Below, one piece after another: positions 36,725 to 44,484 of a DNA stretch of 64,000 nucleotides. The DNA comes from Sphingomonas changbaiensis NBRC 104936. GTDB lineage: Bacteria > Pseudomonadota > Alphaproteobacteria > Sphingomonadales > Sphingomonadaceae. The first letter of the stretch is position 1, and the number at the start of each line of letters is the position of its first letter. Below the pieces are notes generated by a model that worked only from the letters and a program-made list of their open reading frames with translations, made no database searches and was not told the origin of the DNA. Made by a program: the position numbers and the translations under genes. Location: contig NZ_BBWU01000051.1 in NCBI RefSeq assembly GCF_000974765.1, forward strand, positions 62,001 through 126,000, read 5' to 3'.

Positions 36725-37768
36725 TCACGCCGGCGTCCACGCCTCGTCGTCCGGCAGCGGTGCGAAGATCGTGTCGAGCATGTGCTCGGTCACGCCCTCG
36801 GGCGTCGCCGGGTTCCATTTCGGCGCATTGTCCTTGTCGACGATCACCGCGCGCACGCCTTCCAGGAAATCGTGGCGCTGCACGACATGCGCGCCGACTG
36901 CATATTCCTGCCGCATCTCGTCGGCGAAGCTGTGCATGTGCGCGCCCTCCTTCAGCAGGCGCAGCGCCACCTTCATCGTTTGCGGCGATTTGGTGTGGAG
37001 CGTCGCCAGCTCTTTCTGCGCCCAGTCCGAGCCGTCCGCCCCTAGCGCGGCATAGATGTCTTCCAGCCGGTCGGACGCGAACAGCCGGTCGATGCGCTCC
37101 ATATTCTGCTCGATCCGCGCCGGCGGCGGCTCTTCCGAGAAGGCGTCGAGGATCGCTTCGATCGCGGACGGATCGGCGGCGATCTTCGCCTTCACTTCGC
37201 CAAGCGCGGCGGCAGGGACGAAATGGGTGGCGAGGCCCAGATATACGCACTCGGCGCCGTCCATCTGCGCACCGGTGAGCGCGAGGAACTGGCCCGCCCG
37301 GCCCGGCAGGCGCGACAGATACCAGCCGCCGCCGACGTCCGGGAACAGGCCGATCCCCGTCTCAGGCATCGCGAAACGCGTGTTCTCGGTCGCGACGCGG
37401 AACTTGCACGGCAGCGCAATGCCGACGCCGCCGCCCATCGTGATCCCGTCCATGAAGGCGACCGTCGGCTTGCTGTAGGTGAACAGCCGGTGATTCAGCT
37501 GATACTCGGTATGAAAGAACTCCCGCGCCTCCGCTCCGTCCTTCGCTCCGCTGGCGGCCAGCATACGAATGTCCCCGCCCGCGCAGAACCCGCGCCCCTC
37601 CGCATGATCGAACAGCACCGCGCGCACGGCATCGTCGCTGCGCCAGGCGGCGAGCCGGTCCAGGATTGCGCGGCACATCGCCGTGGTCAGCGCATGGATC
37701 GCCTTGGGCCGATTCAGCCGGATCCGGCCGACATGGCCTTCGGTGAAGGCAATGATCTCGTCGGTCAT
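36725..37768 (-). CDS. 3-hydroxyisobutyryl-CoA hydrolase
   Basis: This 347-residue crotonase-family protein would release free 3-hydroxyisobutyrate from its CoA ester in valine catabolism. Markers of the HIBCH group over ordinary hydratases are RGFCAGGDIRML, TMGGGVGIAL, MPETGIGLFPDVGGGWYLSR (catalytic Glu in PETG) and the longer C-terminus with WNPATPEGVTEHMLD. Length fits the hydrolase (about 350) rather than a hydratase (about 260). It lies in the valine operon between acyl-CoA dehydrogenase and enoyl-CoA hydratase, each gap holding a different palindromic repeat. Confidence 0.92.
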   Translation of the reverse strand: MTDEIIAFTEGHVGRIRLNRPKAIHALTTAMCRAILDRLAAWRSDDAVRAVLFDHAEGRGFCAGGDIRMLAASGAKDGAEAREFFHTEYQLNHRLFTYSKPTVAFMDGITMGGGVGIALPCKFRVATENTRFAMPETGIGLFPDVGGGWYLSRLPGRAGQFLALTGAQMDGAECVYLGLATHFVPAAALGEVKAKIAADPSAIEAILDAFSEEPPPARIEQNMERIDRLFASDRLEDIYAALGADGSDWAQKELATLHTKSPQTMKVALRLLKEGAHMHSFADEMRQEYAVGAHVVQRHDFLEGVRAVIVDKDNAPKWNPATPEGVTEHMLDTIFAPLPDDEAWTPA

Positions 37769-37784
37769 GCGTGCGCCCCGTTGA

Positions 37785-37993
37785 GGTTCACGCGGAGGCG
37801 CGGAGGCGCGGAGGAAGAAGGGAAATGGGGTTCACGCGAAGACGCGAAGGCGCGAAGAGAACTCCGCGAAGCGGATCGCCTTGCCCCAACGCGACAGTGA
37901 TTCTGAGGCTTCGCCTCACCAATCTTCGCGTCTTCGCGTCTTCGCGTGAACAACACCTTCTTTTCTCCGCGCCTCCGCGCCTCCGCGTGAACC
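37785..37993. repeat. Nested palindromic repeat (family G)
   Basis: Two palindromes lie one inside the other: an outer pair with GTTCACGCGGAGGCGCGGAG facing CTCCGCGCCTCCGCGTGAAC, and an inner pair with GTTCACGCGAAGACGCGAAG facing CTTCGCGTCTTCGCGTGAAC. The whole is 209 bases and fills the gap between the dehydrogenase and hydrolase genes. Confidence 0.85.
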
Positions 37994-37997
37994 ATCG

Positions 37998-39140
37998 TCA
38001 TTGCCGCGTCAGCTCGCGGCCGACGATCATGCGCATGACCTGGTTGGTGCCTTCGAGGATCGAGTGGACGCGCAGGTCGCGCCAGAAGCGTTCGACCGGA
38101 TAGTCCATCAGATAACCATAGCCGCCGTGCAGCTGCAGCGCGCGGTCGACGACCGACGAGCCAGTGTCGGTCGCGAAGCGCTTCGCCATTGCGGCGAACT
38201 TGGTCTTGTCCGGCGCGTTCGCCGTCACCTTGGCGGCGGCGGTGTAGAGCAGCATGCGCGCCGCCTGGAGCTCGGTTTCCATATCGGCCAGCATGAACTG
38301 CGTGTTCTGGAAATCGGCGATCGCGGTGCCGAATTGCTTGCGTTCCTTGGTGTATTTGACCGCCTCGTCGAGGCAGCGCTGCGCGCCGCCCAGCGAGCAG
38401 GCGCCGATGTTCAGCCGGCCGCCGTCGAGGCCCATCATCGCGATCCGGAACCCCTCTCCTTCCGCGCCGACGCGGTTTTCGACCGGCACGCGCACGCCGT
38501 CGAAATTGACCTGCGCGGTCGGCTGCGAATGCCAGCCGAGCTTGCGCTCGTTGGCGCCGAAGCTGACGCCGGGCATGTCCTTTTCGATGACAAGGGCCGT
38601 GATGCCCTTCGGCCCTTCAACGCCGGTGCGGACCATCGTCACATAGACTTCGTTCTGCCCGCCGCCCGAGATGAACGCCTTGGAACCGGTCACGACATAA
38701 TGGTCGCCGTCCAGCACCGCCTTGGTCTTCAGCGCCGCGGCGTCGGAGCCGGACGAGGGCTCGGTCAGGCAGTAGCTGGCGATCCGGTCCATCGTGACGA
38801 GGCTGGGCAGGTATTTCTGCTTCACCGCATCCGAGCCGAACCGGTCGATCATCCAGCTCGCCATGTTGTGGATCGAGATGAAGGCGCTGGTCGAGGGGCA
38901 GCCATAGGCCATCGCCTCCATGATCAGCGCCGCTTCCAGCCGGCCGAGGCCGATGCCGCCCATCTCCTCCGACACGTAGATCGACGCGAAGCCGAGCTCG
39001 GCCGCGGCCTTGATCGTGTCGCGGGGGAAGATGTGCTTTTCGTCCCACTCGGCCGCGAACGGCGTGATCGCGTCGGCGGTGAACTTCTGCGCCATTTCCT
39101 GGATCTGGCGCTGATCGTCGGTCAGGTCGAACTGAGTCAT
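37998..39140 (-). CDS. Isobutyryl-CoA dehydrogenase (acyl-CoA dehydrogenase family)
   Basis: This 380-residue FAD enzyme would convert isobutyryl-CoA to methacrylyl-CoA. It shows YCLTEPSSGSDAAALKT and SKAFISGGGQNEVYVTM (flavin and substrate loops), the RKQFG helix, HGGYGYL, and the catalytic Glu in SILEGTNQVMR. The C-terminus MRMIVGRELTRQ is typical of the ACAD8/isobutyryl-type enzymes, and the neighbours (hydratase, 3-hydroxyisobutyryl-CoA hydrolase, mmsA, mmsB) make valine breakdown the likely pathway. Confidence 0.92.
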   Translation of the reverse strand: MTQFDLTDDQRQIQEMAQKFTADAITPFAAEWDEKHIFPRDTIKAAAELGFASIYVSEEMGGIGLGRLEAALIMEAMAYGCPSTSAFISIHNMASWMIDRFGSDAVKQKYLPSLVTMDRIASYCLTEPSSGSDAAALKTKAVLDGDHYVVTGSKAFISGGGQNEVYVTMVRTGVEGPKGITALVIEKDMPGVSFGANERKLGWHSQPTAQVNFDGVRVPVENRVGAEGEGFRIAMMGLDGGRLNIGACSLGGAQRCLDEAVKYTKERKQFGTAIADFQNTQFMLADMETELQAARMLLYTAAAKVTANAPDKTKFAAMAKRFATDTGSSVVDRALQLHGGYGYLMDYPVERFWRDLRVHSILEGTNQVMRMIVGRELTRQ

Positions 39141-39181
39141 GGAGGGCGCCTAGCAGAGGCTTGGGGGCCGCCGCCAGAGGC

Positions 39182-39664
39182 TCACTGGCAGCGGGTATAG
39201 CGCAGCGGCTTCGGCAACTCCTTGTCCTCGCGGACGAGGGTGTTGCTGCTGTTGGTCAGCGACAGCGTCTCGGTGCGCGTCCAGCTCTGGCCCTCGCCGG
39301 TGAAGGCGAACTCTGCTTTCAGCTTTTCGGGCCAGTTGCCGACGATCTTGGTCAGCTTCGCGCGCGATTCGTAGAATTGCAGCGTGTCGGGCGTGATTGT
39401 CAGCAGGCCCTTGGCGTCGCCGCGGGTGGAGGTGCAGTCGGCGGGGACGAGGCCCCAGCGGCCGCGCATGCTTTTCGGGATCGCCGCCTCTGCGACATCG
39501 GCGTTGTCCGGCTCGACGACGGTCTCGTCGGGCGGCAGCGTTTCGATATCCTTGACCGGCGCCGCGGCCTGATTGGCGGCGATGGCGTCGTTTGCCGCAT
39601 TGTCGGGCGCGTTCGCCTGGCACGCAGCGAGCGCGAGCAGCGGAAGGACGAGCAGCCTGGTCAT
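39182..39664 (-). CDS. Hypothetical lipoprotein
   Basis: This 160-residue protein has a lipoprotein signal peptide with lipobox LAAC (cysteine at residue 15), then an Ala/Asn/Asp-rich linker and a compact domain from about residue 65 (MRGRWGLVPADCTSTRGDAK) to the C-terminal RYTRCQ, with two cysteines that may pair. I do not know a function. Its start overlaps the end of the RidA-like gene (ATGA), so it is cotranslated inside the valine operon although it has no obvious metabolic role. Confidence 0.75.
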   Translation of the reverse strand: MTRLLVLPLLALAACQANAPDNAANDAIAANQAAAPVKDIETLPPDETVVEPDNADVAEAAIPKSMRGRWGLVPADCTSTRGDAKGLLTITPDTLQFYESRAKLTKIVGNWPEKLKAEFAFTGEGQSWTRTETLSLTNSSNTLVREDKELPKPLRYTRCQ

Positions 39665-40050
39665 TCGCCGACCAATGCCTCAGCCTCGATTTCGACCCGC
39701 CATTCGGGGCGGAGCAGTGCCGAAACCACGACCATCGTCGCTGCCGGCCGCACATCGGCAAAGCGGCGGCCGTGCGCGCGGCCGATCGCCTCGCCGTCTG
39801 CGGCGTCGGTGATGAACATCCGCGTCCGCACGATATCCGTCCGCGCCCCGCCGAGCTGACGGATCGCGTCGACGATGATGTCGAAGCAGCGGTCCGCCTG
39901 CGCCTCGGCATCGCCGGGCGTGCTGGAACCGTCCGCCTCGACCGGCGCCGTGCCGGAGACGAGGATGCGGTCGCCGACGCGAACGGCGCGGGAAAAGCCG
40001 ATCGTCTCCTCGTAGGGCGAGGCGGAGGCAGTGCGCTGGCGTTCGGTCAT
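39661..40050 (-). CDS. RidA family (YjgF/YER057c) protein
   Basis: This 129-residue protein has the fold of enamine/imine deaminases: GFSRAVRVGDRILVSGTAPV, DIVRTRMFITD and RPAATMVVVSALLRPEWRVEIEA. The catalytic Arg seen in true RidA (usually near residue 105 in an R-x-E context) may correspond to Arg in LLRPEWRVE, so deaminase activity is possible but not certain. It lies between mmsA and the lipoprotein gene in the valine operon, where it may detoxify reactive intermediates. Confidence 0.85.
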   Translation of the reverse strand: MTERQRTASASPYEETIGFSRAVRVGDRILVSGTAPVEADGSSTPGDAEAQADRCFDIIVDAIRQLGGARTDIVRTRMFITDAADGEAIGRAHGRRFADVRPAATMVVVSALLRPEWRVEIEAEALVGE

Positions 40051-40087
40051 TGTCCCTCCCTTGCCCTCCCCCTTCAGGGGAGGATTT

Positions 40088-41584
40088 TTAGCCCATCGTC
40101 GGGATCACGAACGCGTTTTCGCCCGTCACCGAGCCATCGGGCCAGCGCTGGGTGATGGTCTTGGTCTTGGTCCAGAAGCGGACGCCTTCCATGCCGTGCT
40201 GGTTGATGTCGCCGAACGCCGAGCGCTTCCAGCCGCCGAAGCTGTGGTAGGCGACCGGCACCGGGATCGGCACGTTGATGCCGACCATGCCGACATTGAC
40301 GCGCGCCGCGAACTCGCGCGCCGCATGGCCGTTGCGGGTGAAGATCGCGACGCCGTTGCCGTACTGGTGGTCGGACGGGAGCTTCAGCGCCGTTTCGAAA
40401 TCCGGCGCGCGGACGATCTGGAGGACCGGTCCGAAGATTTCCTCCTTGTAGCTCTGCATCGTCGGCTTGACGTGATCGAACAGGCTCGGCCCGACGAAGA
40501 AGCCGCCTTCATGGCCCTGGAGCGTGAAATTGCGGCCGTCGACGACCAGCTCCGCACCTTCGTCGACGCCGGTCTGGATCCAGTTCTCGACGCGCTGCCG
40601 GTGCGCCGCGTTGACGACCGGGCCGTAATGCGCATCCGGATCGGTCGAAACGCCGACGCGTAGTGCGGCGATCGCGGGGAGCAGCGCCTCGCGCAGCTCG
40701 TTCGCGGTCTTCTCGCCGACCGGCACAACCACCGGGAGCGCCATGCAGCGCTCGCCCGCCGAGCCGAACGCGGCGCCGGCGAGGTCCTTCACGACCTGGT
40801 CCATGTCTGCATCGGGCATGACGATGCCGTGATTCTTGGCGCCGCCCATCGCCTGGACGCGCTTGCCGTTCTCGACGCCGCGCCGGTAGACGTAGTGCGC
40901 GATGTCGGACGAGCCGACGAAGCTCACCGCCGAGATCGCCGGGTGATCGAGGATCGCGTCGACCATTTCCTTGTCGCCGTGGACGACCTGCAGGATGCCT
41001 TCGGGCGCCCCCGCTTCGACCATCAGCTCGGCGAGGCGGACCGGCACCGACGGGTCGCGCTCCGACGGCTTCAGGATGAAGGCGTTGCCGACCGCGATCG
41101 CGACGCCGAACATCCACATCGGGATCATCGCCGGGAAGTTGAACGGCGTGATGCCGGCAACCACGCCCAGCGGCTGGCGCATCGAATAGACGTCGATGCC
41201 AGGCCCCGCGCCATAGGTATATTCGCCCTTCAGCGCGTGCGGGATGCCGGCCGAGAACTCGATCACGTCGAGCCCGCGCTGCACGTCGCCGCGCGCATCC
41301 GCGACGACCTTGCCGTGCTCCGACGCCAGCAGATGGGCCAGTTCCTCGAGGTTGGCCTCGACCAGCTCCTTGAACTTGAACATCACGCGCGCGCGGCGCT
41401 GCGGATTGGTCGCGGCCCAGCCCGGTTGCGCCTTTTCGGCGGCAGCAACGGCGCGGTCGAGCGCAGCCTTGTCGCCGAACGCGACGCGGGCCTGCACTTG
41501 GCCCGAATTCGGGTCAAACACCTCGCCGAAACGGCTGGAGGAACCGCCGGGGCCGCCGACGATATGATGATCGATGTCACGCAT
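40088..41584 (-). CDS. mmsA: CoA-acylating methylmalonate-semialdehyde dehydrogenase
   Basis: This 498-residue ALDH-superfamily enzyme converts methylmalonate semialdehyde to propionyl-CoA with NAD and CoA, the last step of valine catabolism. Features are ITPFNFPAMIPMWMFG, VSFVGSSDIA, the MMSDH-type MGGAKNHGIVMPDAD (no general-base glutamate, typical of CoA-acylating members) and the catalytic Cys in SAGERCMALPVV. It is the first gene of the operon and is divergent from a DMT transporter gene across 64 bases. Confidence 0.95.
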   Translation of the reverse strand: MRDIDHHIVGGPGGSSSRFGEVFDPNSGQVQARVAFGDKAALDRAVAAAEKAQPGWAATNPQRRARVMFKFKELVEANLEELAHLLASEHGKVVADARGDVQRGLDVIEFSAGIPHALKGEYTYGAGPGIDVYSMRQPLGVVAGITPFNFPAMIPMWMFGVAIAVGNAFILKPSERDPSVPVRLAELMVEAGAPEGILQVVHGDKEMVDAILDHPAISAVSFVGSSDIAHYVYRRGVENGKRVQAMGGAKNHGIVMPDADMDQVVKDLAGAAFGSAGERCMALPVVVPVGEKTANELREALLPAIAALRVGVSTDPDAHYGPVVNAAHRQRVENWIQTGVDEGAELVVDGRNFTLQGHEGGFFVGPSLFDHVKPTMQSYKEEIFGPVLQIVRAPDFETALKLPSDHQYGNGVAIFTRNGHAAREFAARVNVGMVGINVPIPVPVAYHSFGGWKRSAFGDINQHGMEGVRFWTKTKTITQRWPDGSVTGENAFVIPTMG

Positions 41585-41648
41585 GATGTGAGTCCTTTCT
41601 TCCCCTTGCCCCTAGCCCTTTCGGCGCTTTCGGGACAAGGGACGCGGC

Positions 41649-42557
41649 GTGACATCCGCCCCCGCCGAACGTCGTCTGCTCGCAATCCTGCTGCGGCTCG
41701 TCACCGCGCTTGCGCTGACGGCGATGTTCGCGATCGTGAAGCTGGCGGACGCGCATGGCGTGACGCTGTTTGAAAGCCTGTTCTACCGCCAGGCACTGGC
41801 GCTGCCGCTGGTCCTGGGCGTGGTCGGCTGGGGGCCGGGATTCCGGTCGGTCAGGACGCAACGGCCGGGCGCCCATGTCTGGCGCACGGTGCTGGGCATG
41901 ACCGGCATGGCGCTCAACTTCCTGACCTTCACCCTGCTGCCGATCGCGGAGGCGACGGTGATCCTGTTCACGGTGCCGATCTTCGCGACGATCCTGTCGG
42001 CGGTCGTGCTGAAAGAGCCGGTCGGGCCACACCGCTGGAGCGCCGTGATCCTGGGCTTCGCAGGCGTGCTGATCGTCGTGCAGCCCGGCGGATCGACGCT
42101 GCCGCCCGAAGGGATCGCCGTCGGCCTGGTCGCGGCCACTGTCGTCTCTGCGATCAACATCACGCTGCGTCAGATCGGCCGCACCGAAAGCGCGACCACG
42201 ACCGTGTTCTGGTTCACGATCCTCTCCGCCCTTCCCTTCGGCGCGCTGATGCCGGTGCTGGGCAAGGCGCATGACGGCTGGACGTTCGGCCTGCTGTTCG
42301 CATTGGGCCTGATGGGCGGCCTTGCCCAGCTGACCTCGACCGCGTCGCTGAGGCTCGCCCCGGTTTCCGTGGTGCTGCCGATCGACTATTCGAGCCTGGT
42401 CTGGTCGGCGCTGATCGGCTGGCTGGTCTTTTCGACCGTGCCGAGCCCGCACCTCTGGCTCGGCGCGCCGCTGATCATCGCGAGCGGCCTCTACATCGTG
42501 TATCGCGAGCAGAAGCTGCACCGCGAACGGACCGCGGGCGCAGTCGCGACGGACTGA
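41649..42557 (+). CDS. DMT-superfamily (EamA) transporter
   Basis: This 302-residue inner-membrane protein has ten predicted helices arranged as two EamA repeats (for example LRLVTALALTAMFAIVKL and AVILGFAGVLIVVQPGG in the first half, FWFTILSALPFGALMPVL in the second). Such proteins export amino acids or metabolites; the substrate cannot be told. The start codon is GTG. It is divergent from mmsA, which could mean shared regulation. Confidence 0.85.
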   Translation: MTSAPAERRLLAILLRLVTALALTAMFAIVKLADAHGVTLFESLFYRQALALPLVLGVVGWGPGFRSVRTQRPGAHVWRTVLGMTGMALNFLTFTLLPIAEATVILFTVPIFATILSAVVLKEPVGPHRWSAVILGFAGVLIVVQPGGSTLPPEGIAVGLVAATVVSAINITLRQIGRTESATTTVFWFTILSALPFGALMPVLGKAHDGWTFGLLFALGLMGGLAQLTSTASLRLAPVSVVLPIDYSSLVWSALIGWLVFSTVPSPHLWLGAPLIIASGLYIVYREQKLHRERTAGAVATD

Positions 42558-42561
42558 ACAC

Positions 42562-42711
42562 TTAGGGACGAAGCGGCTTGTCCGTCATGACGAGCACAAT
42601 CGAGAGCAGCGCGCAGGCGAGCCCGACACCGACCGCTTCCTTGAGCAGCCCGAGCGAGACGAACACCGCGCCGGCCAGCACCGGAAGAACCATTGCGAGC
42701 GCCAATTTCAT
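42562..42711 (-). CDS. Very small hydrophobic membrane protein
   Basis: This 49-residue frame runs from ATG at 42711 to TAA at 42562. It codes for a highly hydrophobic sequence (LALAMVLPVLAGAVFVSLG and VGLACALLSIVLVM) with a charged tail (TDKPLRP), typical of a two-helix membrane peptide. It is convergent with the transporter gene, with four bases between the stops. Small size makes this a moderate call. Confidence 0.5.
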   Translation of the reverse strand: MKLALAMVLPVLAGAVFVSLGLLKEAVGVGLACALLSIVLVMTDKPLRP

Positions 42712-42760
42712 ATGCGGACCCTTAGCAGCCCTGTGCGGACGGGAAAAGCTGCGGCATCCG

Positions 42761-43360
42761 CTACAAGCGCCTGAAGATCACCGACAGGTTGTTGGCAGGC
42801 ATTTCGACCAGACGTTCGAAGCGGAGCCCGACGCGCTCGGCAAGCGCGATCACGTCGTCGAGCTGCCGCAATCCCCAGGCCGGATCGCGTGCCTTCAGCG
42901 ACTCATCGAACGCTTCGTTGCTGGGTGCGGTGGGCATAGCTGTGCGGCGATACGGGCCGTAGAGATAGAGCGGCGCACCCGGCGGAAGCAGGCGCGCGGC
43001 GCCGGCGAACAGGCCCTCGGTCGCGGCCCAGGGGCTGATATGGACCATGTTGATGCAGAGCATCGCATCGGCCGCCGCGATCGGCCAGTCGGGGTCGCGC
43101 GCGTCCAGCTGGAGCGGCGGGCGGATGTTCGGGACACCTTCGCTCCAGGCCGCGATCGAGGAGAGCGCGTCCGGATCGGGATCGCTCGGCTGCCATTCCA
43201 GCTGCGGGAAGCTCTCGGCAAAGAAACGGACATGCTCGCCGGTGCCGCTGGCGATTTCGAGGATCAGGCCGGATGTGGGGAGGCTATCGCGCAGGACGGC
43301 GAGGATCGGCTCGCGGTTACGCGCGGTCGCGGGGGCGTGGCGGGCGTGAGGGTTCGGCAC
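42761..43360 (-). CDS. DUF938 family methyltransferase-like protein
   Basis: This 199-residue protein has the N-terminus of DUF938 proteins (HAPATARNREPILAVL), a SAM-binding motif I LILEIASGTGEHVRFF and the acidic loop WQPSDPD. ADAMLCINMVHISPWAATEG and LYGPYRR are also conserved in the family. The substrate is unknown. The 3' end near 42761 is followed by the small membrane peptide gene on the same strand. Confidence 0.85.
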   Translation of the reverse strand: MPNPHARHAPATARNREPILAVLRDSLPTSGLILEIASGTGEHVRFFAESFPQLEWQPSDPDPDALSSIAAWSEGVPNIRPPLQLDARDPDWPIAAADAMLCINMVHISPWAATEGLFAGAARLLPPGAPLYLYGPYRRTAMPTAPSNEAFDESLKARDPAWGLRQLDDVIALAERVGLRFERLVEMPANNLSVIFRRL

Positions 43361-43368
43361 CTGAAATC

Positions 43369-43456
43369 CGGTTTGGCCTGAGCTTGTCGAAGGCCTCCCT
43401 TCTTCCTTCGGCTCAGAAAAAGAAAGGGAGGGCTTCGACAGGCTCAGCCCAAACCG
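43369..43456. repeat. Family A palindromic repeat, intergenic copy
   Basis: This is 88 bases with arms CGGTTTGGCCTGAGCTTGTC... and ...GACAGGCTCAGCCCAAACCG around an A-rich centre. It is the copy closest in arm sequence to the one inside uvrA. It lies between the DUF938 gene and the SnoaL-like gene. Confidence 0.9.
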
Positions 43457-43477
43457 GTTCTCTACGGACTTGCCGGA

Positions 43478-44353
43478 TTATTCCGCCACATACCGCCACG
43501 GATCGCCCGGCGCCGGTCGGGCCCAGATCGTGAAGAACGGAACCACTGTCGGCCCGCCGGGCTTCGGCTGGTTGATGTGGAGCAGGCCGTAGCTGAGGCC
43601 CATGTCGCCCGACGGCGCGACCATCACTTCGTCGGCGGCCCAAGTGACGGAGCTGACCGGTTCGGGTGGGCCGACCAGCTCGCCGATCGCCTGCGCGCCG
43701 ACCGCGAGGCCGTCCGGGCTGCCGAGGTTGATCGAGTCCGCGCGGCCCCATTTCTGGAAGGCGGCACGCAGGCCGATCTTCTGCGCCTCATCGGAAAAGG
43801 CGCCTTCGGACGCCTTCAGCGTCGCACCGGCATCGTCCGGGCGGGTCGCGCCCCAGCCGACGATCGGGCCCGCGGGCGTGAGCGCGACCGCCTCGCGCAT
43901 GCCGAGCCGCTTGTAGCCGGCGACGCGCCAGCCGTCCGGCCGCTTCACCCAATAAGCGAGATATTTGAGGGGCTGCGGCGCAGCCTGCTTTGGGCGGACG
44001 GTCATCGTGCCATAGGTGAAGCCGTGGCTGCCGTCGGCGGAGATGCCGCCGCCGACCGGCGCCCATTCGACCGCCGAAACCAGATTCTCCGGCTTGGCCG
44101 CGAGCCGGGCGCGAATCGCTTCGGGGCCACGGATCAGTTCCGACGCGCCGCCCGAGATCATCACGGCCTGTGAGTCCATCATGGCCGTGATCGCGGAGAC
44201 CAGGTCCTTGTCGCTGGCCTTGTCGGACCAGCCGCGATCGGCAGCAAGCAGCGCCTGATAGGCGGCCTGCGACGCCGCGACCGGCGCCGGCTTCGCAGCC
44301 ACGGGCACAAGCGGCGTGGCCAGAGCCAGCGCACAGAACAGCAGGTGACGCAT
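43478..44353 (-). CDS. Exported protein with two SnoaL/DUF4440-like domains
   Basis: This 291-residue protein has a signal peptide (MRHLLFCALALATPLVPVAA). It contains two similar halves: YQALLAADRGWSDKA...GGISADGSHGFTYGTMTVR and ATLKASEGAFSDEAQKIGLR...MGLSYGLLHINQP, each resembling the cone-shaped NTF2-like fold of DUF4440 proteins. Catalysis has not been assigned to this type and the role is unknown. It is separated from gcvPB by 130 bases. Confidence 0.7.
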   Translation of the reverse strand: MRHLLFCALALATPLVPVAAKPAPVAASQAAYQALLAADRGWSDKASDKDLVSAITAMMDSQAVMISGGASELIRGPEAIRARLAAKPENLVSAVEWAPVGGGISADGSHGFTYGTMTVRPKQAAPQPLKYLAYWVKRPDGWRVAGYKRLGMREAVALTPAGPIVGWGATRPDDAGATLKASEGAFSDEAQKIGLRAAFQKWGRADSINLGSPDGLAVGAQAIGELVGPPEPVSSVTWAADEVMVAPSGDMGLSYGLLHINQPKPGGPTVVPFFTIWARPAPGDPWRYVAE

Positions 44354-44484
44354 TGATCCTCCCTCGTTTCGCGCCGCTCAACAGCGCGAACGAAAGGGAG
44401 GAACAACGCGGCTTCTATCGGCGGCGGCCCCGGTTCGACGAACCGACCGGCGGCGGCTCTTGTTCGACCAGCGCCGGGGGAGCC

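Noticed and set aside
37785-37993. CRISPR-like array because of short regular repeats (GCGGAGGCGCGGAGGC)
   Set aside because: The units are arms of nested palindromes with no unique spacers of constant length and no cas genes.
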